Source of the DNA: Catalimonadaceae bacterium JC749
Lineage (GTDB): Bacteria; Bacteroidota; Bacteroidia; Cytophagales; Cyclobacteriaceae
Direction: 5' to 3'
Assembly (NCBI GenBank): GCA_021730635.1
Contig: JAJNNC010000004.1
Coordinates: forward strand, 310,001 to 374,000
Length of the DNA stretch: 64,000 bases
Shown: positions 1-7,586 of the stretch, in pieces
Layout of the letters: every line of letters starts with the position of its first letter
Position numbering within the stretch: position 1 is the stretch's first letter
Program-made: the position numbers and the translations under genes
Notes under the pieces: model-generated
Seen by the model: the letters and a program-made list of their open reading frames with translations, nothing else
Databases searched by the model: none
Told to the model about the DNA's origin: nothing

Positions 1-210
1 CCGGACATTTTTATGGCCAGAAAAAACAAGTATGAAATCCCTTCCTACCAACAGTTGGTCTTTGTCCTGCAATATTCATTTATGTCTTCTCTGGAAGTAG
101 AATTGCTTTATACCCGGAAGATGAATTTGCAGGATAAGATGGCCGAAATTGACAAACTCAACAAAGTGGACATGAACCACTGGGGCGTTACTTTGGAATA
201 TGTATTTTGA
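1..210 (+). CDS. C-terminal end of a probable outer-membrane protein (5' end outside window)
   Basis: The frame is open from the first base and ends with TGA at 208-210, so this is the last 69 residues of a longer gene. The tail alternates aromatic and hydrophobic residues and ends in Tyr-Val-Phe. A terminal aromatic after beta-strand-like alternation is usual for outer-membrane beta-barrels, which suggests that class, but the fragment is too short to name a family. An internal Met at base 13 could be mistaken for a start; nothing there supports one. The stop abuts the stop of pyrF on the other strand with no bases between. Confidence 0.55.
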   Translation, partial: PDIFMARKNKYEIPSYQQLVFVLQYSFMSSLEVELLYTRKMNLQDKMAEIDKLNKVDMNHWGVTLEYVF

Positions 211-1032
211 TTACAGGTAGCGATCCAGGAGTATTTGCATCTCCTGTTGCATCTGAAGGGCTGCTTTTCTGGCTTCCTTGGCAAAGTCTCGTCCGTTACC
301 GGCATACAGAATACTGCGAGAGGCATTGACCAGCAAGCCGCATTTTGCATTCATGCCATAATGAGCCACTGCCTGCAAGCTGCCTCCCTGAGCCCCAACG
401 CCGGGAACCAGTAAAAAATGGTCGGGAATGAGCTGGCGGATCTCCTGTAGTTTTTCCGCCTGGGTAGCGCCCACCACGTACATCATCTGATCGGGTCCTG
501 CCCACGCTTGACTAGTCCGTATCACTTTTTGAAACAAAGGCTCCGGGTTATCTCCTGCTACCAGGCATTGCTGAAAGTCGTCGCTGCCCGTGTTGGAAGT
601 CAAAGCCAGCAAAATGACCCATTTGTTGGGAAACGCCAGAAAGGGTGTCACAGAGTCCCTTCCCATATAAGGTGCTACGGTAATCGCATCAAAAGACATC
701 TGTTCAAAATAAGCCCTGGCATAGAGGGTAGCGGTATTTCCGATATCGCCACGCTTGGCATCAGCAATGGTGAATAACGTTTTGGGGAGGTAGGAAAGGG
801 TTTGCTGCAGGCTTTCCATTCCTTTCGGGCCGAGAGCTTCATAAAAGGCCAGGTTGGGTTTATAGGCGATACAAAGATCGTGTGTAGCGTCAATGATTTG
901 CTGATTAAAGGCAAAGACAGGATCTTTTTCATGCCGTAAATGAGAAGGTATTTTCGAAAGATCTGTGTCCAGACCTACACATAAAAAAGAAGCTTTCTGT
1001 TGTATCTGACCGAAAAGCGCGGCAATGTCCAT
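211..1032 (-). CDS. pyrF: Orotidine 5'-phosphate decarboxylase, type 2
   Basis: Decarboxylates orotidine monophosphate to UMP, the last step of de novo pyrimidine synthesis, in the cytoplasm. The 273-residue length fits the longer type-2 subfamily. The catalytic Asp-x-Lys-x-x-Asp array is visible as D91, K93 and D96 in a [10 protein letters not shown] motif. The phosphate-binding end of the TIM barrel is seen as PGVGAQGG near residues 210-217 and NASRSILYA near 236-244. The ATG at 1032 gives a normal N-terminus. The gene stands alone, and its stop codon touches that of the upstream convergent gene. Confidence 0.95.
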   Translation of the reverse strand: MDIAALFGQIQQKASFLCVGLDTDLSKIPSHLRHEKDPVFAFNQQIIDATHDLCIAYKPNLAFYEALGPKGMESLQQTLSYLPKTLFTIADAKRGDIGNTATLYARAYFEQMSFDAITVAPYMGRDSVTPFLAFPNKWVILLALTSNTGSDDFQQCLVAGDNPEPLFQKVIRTSQAWAGPDQMMYVVGATQAEKLQEIRQLIPDHFLLVPGVGAQGGSLQAVAHYGMNAKCGLLVNASRSILYAGNGRDFAKEARKAALQMQQEMQILLDRYL

Positions 1033-1144
1033 ATGAGAAAAATTTGCTGATAATTTTACCGCTAGTTTACAGTATTTCTCCAGAACTTTCAGCCTTGCCG
1101 ATAGTTATACTATAAATTTTTTAAGAAATACCATTTTTTCAACG

Positions 1145-1324
1145 ATGGCTGAAATTAAAATTGAACGTAAAAAACGAAATCGCTGGCCACTAGTGCTGTT
1201 GCTGATCTTGCTGATCATTGTGGTGGCCTGGCTGGTTTATGAATTCACAGCAGCTCCGGGAGATGCACCTGTGGAGCAAATTCTGGAGGTATTGATGCCT
1301 ACCTTCTATCAGTTATTTTGGTAG
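1145..1324 (+). CDS. Small single-pass membrane protein, 59 residues
   Basis: An ATG at 1145 opens a 59-codon frame closed by TAG at 1322-1324. The product has a basic N-terminus (IERKKRNR, residues 6-13), then one strongly hydrophobic segment of about 19 residues (about 15-32), then a short acidic/polar tail ending in Phe-Trp. The positive-inside rule predicts a cytoplasmic N-terminus. A small hairpin with a T-run follows directly. The next gene is a PRC-barrel protein. No family is recognised. The clean topology and the terminator behind it argue for a real gene, but the small size leaves doubt. Confidence 0.6.
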   Translation: MAEIKIERKKRNRWPLVLLLILLIIVVAWLVYEFTAAPGDAPVEQILEVLMPTFYQLFW

Positions 1325-1333
1325 AGGTCTTTC

Positions 1334-1354
1334 AGAGCGCCTGCTCTATTTTTT
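1334..1354 (+). terminator. Short hairpin terminator after the small membrane gene
   Basis: AGAGC (1334-1338) pairs with GCTCT (1343-1347) across a four-base loop and is followed by A and six T. The stem is only five base pairs, so it may be a weak or partial terminator separating the small gene from the PRC-barrel gene 20 bases on. Confidence 0.5.
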
Positions 1355-1373
1355 CACCTAAAAGAACACAAGC

Positions 1374-2123
1374 ATGGCACAGGAAATTGAAAAAAAATTA
1401 TTCCGTTTAAAAGAGTTAAAGGAGTTTAAAGTCGCCAAAGATGAACCCGATATCCGGGGGTGGGGTGTTACGGGTCAGGATGGTGCCCTGGTAGGTACCG
1501 TTGATGAGCTAATCATCGATCCGGACCTGTTGAAAGTAAGATATCTTCAGGTAAAGCTGGATAAATCGCTGGCAATCTCTAAAGGAGATCGATTTATCCT
1601 GGTTCCGATTGGAAGGGCCAGACTGGTACTGCATGAAAAAAAAGTAAGTATTCAGAACCTGGATCGGAACAATATCCGTTTCTATCCCATTTACCGGGGA
1701 GAGCCCATCACCCGGGAATACGAGTATGGTCTTCGGGAAGCGTTACAGGAAGATGCTTTGGAAAACCGACAGGTATATGAGAACCAGAATCGCTTTGGTG
1801 ACGAATATGAAACGGTGAGAGATCGTTTTGGTCATGAACAGGAGAGTGATGATCCTGTGGTGAAAATGCGTGCCGAGCGGGATATTGCCAAAGCCGAAAG
1901 GGATATTCTGAAAGCGGAGAACGAGGTATTGAAAATGCAGCTTAAAAACATCAGAAAAGTACTCAGGGAAGATTTTTATAGCCATGAGCATTTTGACGAC
2001 CAAGCATTTTATACCCAGGAAAATGCAGGGGAAACTCCTGTCAGACAGCCCAAGGAGGTAGAGGAAAACAGAGAAGGAGAAAGATTCAGGAACAGAGAAA
2101 ACTGGAAGGAAGAAAACCGATAA
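1374..2123 (+). CDS. PRC-barrel domain protein with C-terminal coiled coil
   Basis: A 249-residue soluble protein. Residues about 25-105 match a PRC-barrel, the small beta-barrel first described in photosynthetic reaction-centre H subunits and ribosome maturation factor RimM (GWGVTGQDGALVGTVDEL, then alternating strands). Residues about 165-195 form a charged heptad-like coiled coil rich in Ala, Glu, Lys and Arg; the C-terminus is very acidic and basic with no hydrophobic stretch. There is no signal peptide. PRC-barrel proteins of this type often go with stress or envelope adaptation, but no specific role can be assigned here. Its stop codon lies inside the left arm of a bidirectional terminator. 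Confidence 0.8.
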   Translation: MAQEIEKKLFRLKELKEFKVAKDEPDIRGWGVTGQDGALVGTVDELIIDPDLLKVRYLQVKLDKSLAISKGDRFILVPIGRARLVLHEKKVSIQNLDRNNIRFYPIYRGEPITREYEYGLREALQEDALENRQVYENQNRFGDEYETVRDRFGHEQESDDPVVKMRAERDIAKAERDILKAENEVLKMQLKNIRKVLREDFYSHEHFDDQAFYTQENAGETPVRQPKEVEENREGERFRNRENWKEENR

Positions 2124-2139
2124 GCCCATATCGGTTTTC
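2112..2139. terminator. Bidirectional hairpin between PRC-barrel gene and lolA
   Basis: An 11-base perfect inverted repeat, GAAAACCGATA (2112-2122) and TATCGGTTTTC (2129-2139), with a six-base loop. The left arm overlaps the stop codon of the plus-strand gene (2121-2123), and the right arm lies 12 bases past the end of the minus-strand gene. The runs of T or A in the arms suit termination in both directions. Confidence 0.75.
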
Positions 2140-2150
2140 CCTATAAGTTG

Positions 2151-2813
2151 TTAACGTAAATCTACCACTTCTACTCCCTCATATTGCGCTGTGTCAAATT
2201 TGAACACATCGTTGCCCATTTCGGCGTCAGGGTTGAAATTGGTGATTTCGTAAGTATAATGCGTACCGCTCTTATCAAAGATTTTCCATCTTTTTAGCGT
2301 TTTTTCATTCTTGCTGATAAAAAGGCGGATTTTGTAAAATTCGTTGTTGGTGTTTTCAGGAATGAGATCGATCACATGAAAGGTTTCGCCCCCTTCTGTT
2401 TGATCTTCTACATACAAATATTTGAAGCCCCTTTTATAGGCATTATAGATCTGCGTTGGCGATAAATCGCCCTCCGACGGATCATAGTTATCAATATTGA
2501 CTTCATTGACTTCCTCAAAATAAGTCCAGACTGTTTCACCGTCATTGATAATTTCCTGACCACCCATTTTCAGACGAAATTTCTCGTCTTTCACGGTGAT
2601 CTCTCCTTCAAATTCTTCATTGATAGATTGGGTTGGGTTTTCCATGCTATAAGAAAAATCCGATGAAAAAGCGCCAATTTCCTGGTAACGCTTACTCATG
2701 GCGTCCAGAAAATCCTTGGCTTTGGGATCATACTGCGCCAGAGCCAGTTGCAACCCTAACCCTAAAAATAGGGTGATACCAGTTAACAATTTAATTATTC
2801 CACTCATTGTCAT
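2151..2813 (-). CDS. lolA: LolA-like outer-membrane lipoprotein carrier
   Basis: A 220-residue protein with an N-terminal signal peptide (hydrophobic residues about 5-26, probable cleavage after LALAQ) and a LolA-like fold: repeated long beta-strands with conserved Tyr/Trp residues (for example ETVWTYF and TPTQIYNAYKRGFKYLY-like regions near 90-145). In the family it ferries lipoproteins across the periplasm from LolCDE to the outer membrane. It starts 31 bases after the ftsK stop on the same strand, an arrangement common in Bacteroidota, so it is probably co-transcribed with ftsK. ATG codons at 2813 and 2807 are both possible starts. Confidence 0.85.
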   Translation of the reverse strand: MTMSGIIKLLTGITLFLGLGLQLALAQYDPKAKDFLDAMSKRYQEIGAFSSDFSYSMENPTQSINEEFEGEITVKDEKFRLKMGGQEIINDGETVWTYFEEVNEVNIDNYDPSEGDLSPTQIYNAYKRGFKYLYVEDQTEGGETFHVIDLIPENTNNEFYKIRLFISKNEKTLKRWKIFDKSGTHYTYEITNFNPDAEMGNDVFKFDTAQYEGVEVVDLR

Positions 2814-2844
2814 TATATATACTAACAGAAAACAGATTAGGTGC

Positions 2845-5277
2845 TTAGTTGTCTAGACTGTTCAATAACTGTTCCAAACTATATTCATCGGTTACTAATA
2901 CTTCTCTGGCTTTACTTCCTTCAAAGGGGCCTACAATACCGGCAGCTTCCAGCTGGTCAATCAATCGTCCGGCCCGGTTATAACCCAGTTTTAATTTTCT
3001 CTGTATCAGCGAAGTACTGCCTTGCTGATGGTAGACAATCAGTCGGGCGGCATCTTCGAACAGGGGGTCCCTGTTTTTTAAATCAACTTCGGTGATATCA
3101 TTGCTTTCCCCTTCCTCTCCCAGAAATTCCGGTAGCATATAGGCCGATTCATAGCCTCTCTGTGATCCGATAAATTCACAAATACTCTCTACCTCAGGCG
3201 TATCAATATAAGGACATTGCAAGCGCACCAGTTCAGAGTTTACAGACAATAGTGTGTCACCCATACCCACCAGTTGTTCTGCCCCGCCCGTATCCAGAAT
3301 GGTGCGGGAATCTACTTTGGAAGTAACCCGGAACGATAACCGCACCGGAAAATTAGCCTTGATGATCCCCGTGATCACATTCACGGAAGGACGCTGGGTA
3401 GCCACTACCAGATGAATACCAATAGCCCTGGCCAACTGAGCCAAACGGGCAATCGGAGTTTCCACTTCTTTACCCGCTGTCATCATCAGGTCGGCCAACT
3501 CATCAATGATTAATATGATGTAGGGTAAGAATCGATGTCCCTTTTGCGGGTTTAGTTTTCTGTGGACAAATTTAATATTGTACTCTCTGATGTTACGGCA
3601 ACCCGCTTCTTTCAACAGGTTATAACGGTTATCCATTTCGATGCAAAGAGAGTTCAGCGTATAGATAACCTTCTTGGTATCGGTAATAATGGCTTCCTCG
3701 CTGTTGGGAATTTTGGCCAGGAAATGTCTTTCAATTTTGTTGAACAGGGAAAGCTCCACCTTTTTGGGATCAACCAACACAAATTTTAGTTGAGAAGGGT
3801 GGCGTTTGTATATCAGGGAAGTGAGCAAAACATTGAGACCAACTGATTTACCCTGCCCGGTAGCTCCGGCAATGAGTAAATGGGGCATCTTGGCCAGGTC
3901 AGCAATGTAGAGTTCATTGGCTACCGTTTTCCCCAAAATAATGGGTAGTTCTTTGGAAGAACGCATAAACTTCTCCGTGGTCACCACCGAATACATGCTC
4001 ACGATTTCCCTGTTTTTGTTGGGAACTTCTATCCCGATGGTTCCTTTTCCAGGAATAGGGGCAATGATCCGTATACCCAGGGCAGACAGGCTCAGGGCAA
4101 TGTCATCTTCCAGGTTTTTAATTTTGGAGATTTTCACGCCAGCTTCGGGTACAATCTCATACAGCGTAACAGTAGGCCCGATGGTCGCTTTAATGGAGGA
4201 AATGCCAATTTTAAAATTAATGAGCGTTTCAACAATCCTATCCTTGTTGGCCTCCAGCTCTTCTTTGGTAACCTGCACCTTACCATTGTCGTAGCGGTTC
4301 AGCAAGCCGGGCTCAGGATAATGATAACGCGGTAGATCCAGGGTAGGATCGTAATTTTCATTGGTGTTGACTGAGGGGTCCTCCTGGACCGACTCTTCCA
4401 GGATAAGATCATAATGATTTTTGTCCTCCTGAAAATCTGAGTTTTGGTCAATATCCAGTGGAATGGGAGGGTCCTGTTTTTGCGGTTGTGGTTTATCATC
4501 CTTCAGCAGTGGCAGGGATGGCTGCTCAGGTTCGGAAGAAAAGTTAAAATCCAGGGTATAATTTTCAGCAGGATCTTTCGAAAGTGTATAAGAATCTTCC
4601 TCCTCCAGGGACTGAGTTACGGTCGCTTCCTGGAAAGTCGGCAGGGTATCATCCGTTTTATGACTGAAGCGTAGGAAAGAGGTGATGTTAAAATAGTAAA
4701 TTACAAAGACAACCAGTGCAAAGCCCAGCAGGAGCAACGTGCCCCAGCCAATCAGGCCATTGACCAATACTGCCAGTTCGTAACCAACCCCTCCTGCCAG
4801 GAAACTCCAGTCTGAAAGCTTTTCCTGATGATAGATCAGGTAACCCAGTAATAGGCTAATCCAGAGCAAAAAGAAAATCACAAATTTAAAGGTACGGTAG
4901 GGCGACAGGAGCGTACGGTGGAAAACAATTTTGTACCCGCAAACAAACAGCAGGGGCGGTATCAGAAAAGAAGCGATGCCAAACCAGCGGTAGATAAACA
5001 GATAGGAGGTCATGGCCCCCAGCAATCCCAACCAGTTTTCCGTTTCCAGACCGGCAGTTTTCAGATCAGTGTCCAACATGGATTCCACTACACTCTGATC
5101 GGCCTGGCCGGTAAACAGGAAAGCCAAAAAAGCGGTAGTCAGATATAAAGACGATACGATCAGAAAAAAACCAGTAGCCAGGTGAAGCCGCTTGTCTTTG
5201 TAAAAGTTGATTTGAAAGCGTTTTCTTGGCTTTTTTGATTTTTTAGTGGGAGTAGATTTGTAAGTATTGCGTGCCAT
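2845..5277 (-). CDS. ftsK: DNA translocase FtsK/SpoIIIE
   Basis: Septal DNA pump that moves chromosome ends out of the closing septum. The ATG at 5277 gives 810 residues; 17 further codons are open upstream but read poorly. Order of parts: basic N-terminus (KKSKKPRKR), four membrane helices (about residues 35-185), an acidic low-complexity linker (about 205-345), then the RecA-like motor with Walker A GATGQGKS (K477) and Walker B LIIDELADL (D592/E593), then a winged-helix gamma domain at the C-terminus (near 740-800) that in this family reads polar KOPS sequences. No sequence defect is seen. lolA follows 31 bases downstream. Confidence 0.95.
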   Translation of the reverse strand: MARNTYKSTPTKKSKKPRKRFQINFYKDKRLHLATGFFLIVSSLYLTTAFLAFLFTGQADQSVVESMLDTDLKTAGLETENWLGLLGAMTSYLFIYRWFGIASFLIPPLLFVCGYKIVFHRTLLSPYRTFKFVIFFLLWISLLLGYLIYHQEKLSDWSFLAGGVGYELAVLVNGLIGWGTLLLLGFALVVFVIYYFNITSFLRFSHKTDDTLPTFQEATVTQSLEEEDSYTLSKDPAENYTLDFNFSSEPEQPSLPLLKDDKPQPQKQDPPIPLDIDQNSDFQEDKNHYDLILEESVQEDPSVNTNENYDPTLDLPRYHYPEPGLLNRYDNGKVQVTKEELEANKDRIVETLINFKIGISSIKATIGPTVTLYEIVPEAGVKISKIKNLEDDIALSLSALGIRIIAPIPGKGTIGIEVPNKNREIVSMYSVVTTEKFMRSSKELPIILGKTVANELYIADLAKMPHLLIAGATGQGKSVGLNVLLTSLIYKRHPSQLKFVLVDPKKVELSLFNKIERHFLAKIPNSEEAIITDTKKVIYTLNSLCIEMDNRYNLLKEAGCRNIREYNIKFVHRKLNPQKGHRFLPYIILIIDELADLMMTAGKEVETPIARLAQLARAIGIHLVVATQRPSVNVITGIIKANFPVRLSFRVTSKVDSRTILDTGGAEQLVGMGDTLLSVNSELVRLQCPYIDTPEVESICEFIGSQRGYESAYMLPEFLGEEGESNDITEVDLKNRDPLFEDAARLIVYHQQGSTSLIQRKLKLGYNRAGRLIDQLEAAGIVGPFEGSKAREVLVTDEYSLEQLLNSLDN

Positions 5278-5446
5278 AATATGATTGCTAAAAGCACCCT
5301 TATAACGATCAAAGCTATCAAATCGCACTTAATTTATCTAGCCTGTGCCTGGGTTTTGCTGCGAATGTATCATTTCTCCATTGAAATCATGAAAAAATTC
5401 CTCTTTTTATCAATGATTTTGAGAAAAAAAGTGTTAGGGGGTAAGA

Positions 5447-5464
5447 ACAGGACGTACCTGTCCT
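5447..5464. repeat. Overlapping inverted repeats between ftsK and the small-gene pair
   Basis: Two interlocked inverted repeats share this 18-base stretch: ACAGG-N5-CCTGT (5447-5461) and AGGAC-N6-GTCCT (5449-5464). It lies in a 229-base divergent spacer, 43 bases before the plus-strand gene at 5507 and 170 before ftsK. A regulator site is possible; there is no T-run, so termination is unlikely. Confidence 0.35.
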
Positions 5465-5506
5465 CAAAAATTATTGACAACCCTGTAACTATATTTTCAA
5501 AAGCTT

Positions 5507-5848
5507 ATGCAACACAATGACAAAACAACGCTTTGTGAATCAGAAAATGGTATTGTTAGTGTTTTTAATAATGCTGTTGCCTATGAGCTCAAATTCAAAC
5601 AACTGTCCATCCTGCTGACAGGAGAACAGATTCATCAGCTAAAAAATGTTTTAGAACAGGTGAAAGAAGAGCATTGGTTTAAAACAGAAGAGGGTCAATT
5701 TACCTTCTTTTTGTTTCCCCGGCAGATCGGTCACTTCTTACTTTCCCAAGGGGAGGTTACTGAGCTACTCAAGCTTCTTTTGGAAGCTACAGCAATGATC
5801 AAAGTCCATCAGAAACTCTTTTTTAAAATTACGCCCAGAATCAACTAA
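5507..5848 (+). CDS. Small conserved-looking protein of unknown function
   Basis: A 113-residue soluble protein with no signal peptide or membrane helix. The pattern NGIVSVFNNAVAYELKF, followed by LSILLTGEQIHQLKNVLEQ, suggests an N-terminal beta-sheet and a helical centre. It weakly recalls small Bacteroidota families such as DUF6686, but the Cys residues I expect in those are mostly absent, so I do not assign it. It ends three bases before the next gene starts, so the two very likely form one transcript. The ATG at 5507 is the first in frame. Confidence 0.7.
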   Translation: MQHNDKTTLCESENGIVSVFNNAVAYELKFKQLSILLTGEQIHQLKNVLEQVKEEHWFKTEEGQFTFFLFPRQIGHFLLSQGEVTELLKLLLEATAMIKVHQKLFFKITPRIN

Positions 5849-5851
5849 TGA

Positions 5852-6316
5852 ATGGATGTTGTTGAGTTTGTGACGACCTATTCTTCCATTGAAGATTACA
5901 AAGTGGTCGATATATACATCAACGGTATTAACTTTATTGATATTCTTTATCAATTGGAATTGCCTTTGGCTTATCAGGAAGGGCTTCCGGAAATGGCAGG
6001 AGCTTATGAAGGGATTCCGCCCCTCTACGCTTTTCCACCTTCCCGTCATTTCTATGGACAGCCTGCCGAAGCCTATCGTTATGATCAGAAAGTGTCCTTA
6101 TTGGAGTATGCCTTCTCCGGTATTCCGGGCGACTGGTCTATGGTTGCCAAAATCAGCGTCAATGATTCATCGGTTACCTGGAGCGATTTTGAGCAGGCAA
6201 AACGTAGAAAACTGAAAAACGGCTACTTGTGGCAGTATGAGGAGTTGGGAATTTTTACCTTTGACAGGCTTCAATATGATGAAGCTTTGAGGCAGGCAAG
6301 CATGAATGCTTATTAA
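5852..6316 (+). CDS. Conserved protein of unknown function (FEQ/FDRxQY-type family)
   Basis: A 154-residue soluble protein. Recognisable blocks are ING-FIDIL near residue 24-31, a Leu-Pro-Glu-Met-Ala-Gly-Ala-Tyr-Glu-Gly stretch, PSRHFYG near 62-68, VTWSDFEQAKR near 108-118, and FTFDRLQYDEAL near 134-145. From memory these blocks occur in a broadly spread family of unknown function in which the central segment carries a Cys-x-Cys...Gly-Cys-Trp motif; here that segment reads SGIPGDWSM, with no Cys. The gene starts three bases after the previous stop. A strong bidirectional terminator follows at once. Function unknown. Confidence 0.75.
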   Translation: MDVVEFVTTYSSIEDYKVVDIYINGINFIDILYQLELPLAYQEGLPEMAGAYEGIPPLYAFPPSRHFYGQPAEAYRYDQKVSLLEYAFSGIPGDWSMVAKISVNDSSVTWSDFEQAKRRKLKNGYLWQYEELGIFTFDRLQYDEALRQASMNAY

Positions 6317-6351
6317 AGAGCAGGCTCCCTTTTGGATAACCTGCTCTTTTT
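6315..6351. terminator. Bidirectional terminator between the unknown pair and dps
   Basis: A ten-base stem, AAAGAGCAGG (6315-6324) with CCTGCTCTTT (6340-6349), and T-rich flanks on both strands. It starts within the stop codon of the plus-strand gene and ends five bases before the stop of dps, so it serves both converging genes. Confidence 0.85.
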
Positions 6352-6355
6352 CATT

Positions 6356-6910
6356 TTAATTATGCGCAAGATCTTTGTCTTTGTGTAAAAAGCCGATAGA
6401 AAGGGAATCTTCTCCCAGAAAATGCTCAATATGGTGGGCTCTGTCTTCGGTTTTTAACAACACACCTTCCAGCAGTGATTTGGTGGCATAGTCACCGAGT
6501 TCAAAAGCTTTTTTGATGGATTTGCGTAGTTCTACGGCAATATGCTTTTCAGCTTCCATATCATGTTCCAACGACTCTCTGATTCTATAAACGCCTTCTT
6601 CTTCATGTTGGATATACGCGATTTTGGCTACATTGGCCGGATGGCAGGTAGGGGCAATCCCCATGACGGTCAAGCGTTCAGCTAACTTGTCGAAAATATC
6701 ATGTACCTGCTGGTAATTTTCTTCGAAAAAAAGGTGCAGGTCACGAAACTGAGGTCCTTCTACCATCCAGTGATGTTTATGATATTGATGATATAAGGTC
6801 ATAAAAGAAGCCAGGTGTCTATCCAGATGTTTGGCCATTTCTACAGCGGTTTCTTTAGACAGCCCTACTGGATTTCCTTCATATTCTTTTTGTTTTCTTA
6901 ATTTGTTCAT
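6356..6910 (-). CDS. dps: Dps-family DNA-binding ferritin-like protein
   Basis: A 184-residue member of the Dps mini-ferritins, which oxidise ferrous iron with peroxide and store it in a 12-subunit shell, protecting DNA during starvation or oxidative stress. The ferroxidase signature is clear: H47-W48, H59 in DLHLFFEENY, and D74 with E78 in the DKLAER block. The length is slightly more than the usual 150-170 because of an N-terminal extension with five Lys/Arg in the first ten residues region, which may help DNA binding. A perfect palindrome lies 20 bases upstream of the ATG at 6910. A bidirectional terminator follows the gene. Confidence 0.93.
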   Translation of the reverse strand: MNKLRKQKEYEGNPVGLSKETAVEMAKHLDRHLASFMTLYHQYHKHHWMVEGPQFRDLHLFFEENYQQVHDIFDKLAERLTVMGIAPTCHPANVAKIAYIQHEEEGVYRIRESLEHDMEAEKHIAVELRKSIKKAFELGDYATKSLLEGVLLKTEDRAHHIEHFLGEDSLSIGFLHKDKDLAHN

Positions 6911-6929
6911 AAGTCAATCATCATTTTTA

Positions 6930-6947
6930 GTTTTCACTAATGAAAAC
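6930..6947 (-). promoter_or_regulatory. Palindrome upstream of dps, candidate operator
   Basis: A perfect inverted repeat GTTTTCA-N4-TGAAAAC, 20 bases before the dps start codon. Its size and symmetry fit a dimeric repressor or activator site; PerR/Fur or OxyR control of dps is common in bacteria, and a Fur-family gene occurs at 31165. No good -33/-7 pair was found beside it, so the transcription start is unknown. Confidence 0.5.
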
Positions 6948-6977
6948 AGGGAACTCAATAGAAGGTTTTGTAAAATC

Positions 6978-7586
6978 CTAATTTATACGGGACAGGATCA
7001 GGCCCCCTTCTATTTGGTAGTCAAATCTGCCATATTGTACCCGGGTCAGTCCGCAGCTGTCTGTATCTATGGTAAAGCCAAAAGTGCCGGATATTTGATA
7101 GCTGGCTTCTGTTTGATGCGTTCTTTTGACATTTTTAATGTAGAGTTGCCCATCACTACTTTTGCAGGAAGCATTTTCCATGTATAGATCGGTTAATTGG
7201 GCGAAATGAGGTTGACCATCTAGCACAAACTTTTTTCCTTTTAACGATTCTATCCTTTGAAGTTGATTGTCTGTATTGTCAAGGACAAATTCAATATGAA
7301 CCGGGGCGATAAAACTACTGTCATAGCCTTCATTACCTTCCAAGGTTAAAAATATCTTTTGGGTAGTAGTATCTGCCCATAAGGAAAGGGTGCCACTGGG
7401 CTGACTTAAAAACCCGGTGCGGTAAACGGCCCGCCAAATCTTTCCGTTGATTAACGCTCCAGCTGTGTTATGTCCTTTTTCGGAGTACCGCGGAAGTTGG
7501 GGGTCCAGAGGATCAGGCACAAATTCTCCCTCACAGCCCGTTGTCAACAGGGCAATTAATCCTAAAATTCTAAGGATCACGCGCAT
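6978..7586 (-). CDS. Putative lipoprotein, DUF6252/DUF5025-like
   Basis: A 202-residue protein with a lipoprotein signal: a hydrophobic stretch followed by LLTTGC, with Cys18 as the lipidated residue. Right after it comes LPRYSEKGHNTAGALINGKIW (about residues 34-54), which resembles the G-NT-G-xxNGK-W block I know from Bacteroidota lipoprotein families such as DUF6252/DUF5025; the exact family is not certain. The rest is beta-rich with two Cys that could pair. It overlaps the end of the beta-barrel gene by 17 bases, so the two are translationally linked and probably both in the outer membrane. Confidence 0.7.
   Translation of the reverse strand: MRVILRILGLIALLTTGCEGEFVPDPLDPQLPRYSEKGHNTAGALINGKIWRAVYRTGFLSQPSGTLSLWADTTTQKIFLTLEGNEGYDSSFIAPVHIEFVLDNTDNQLQRIESLKGKKFVLDGQPHFAQLTDLYMENASCKSSDGQLYIKNVKRTHQTEASYQISGTFGFTIDTDSCGLTRVQYGRFDYQIEGGLILSRIN

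Noticed and set aside
5281-5520. 79-codon plus-strand frame in the ftsK divergent spacer
   Set aside because: It overlaps the well-supported start of the gene at 5507, has mixed hydrophobic composition without a domain, and probably reflects the AT-rich spacer.
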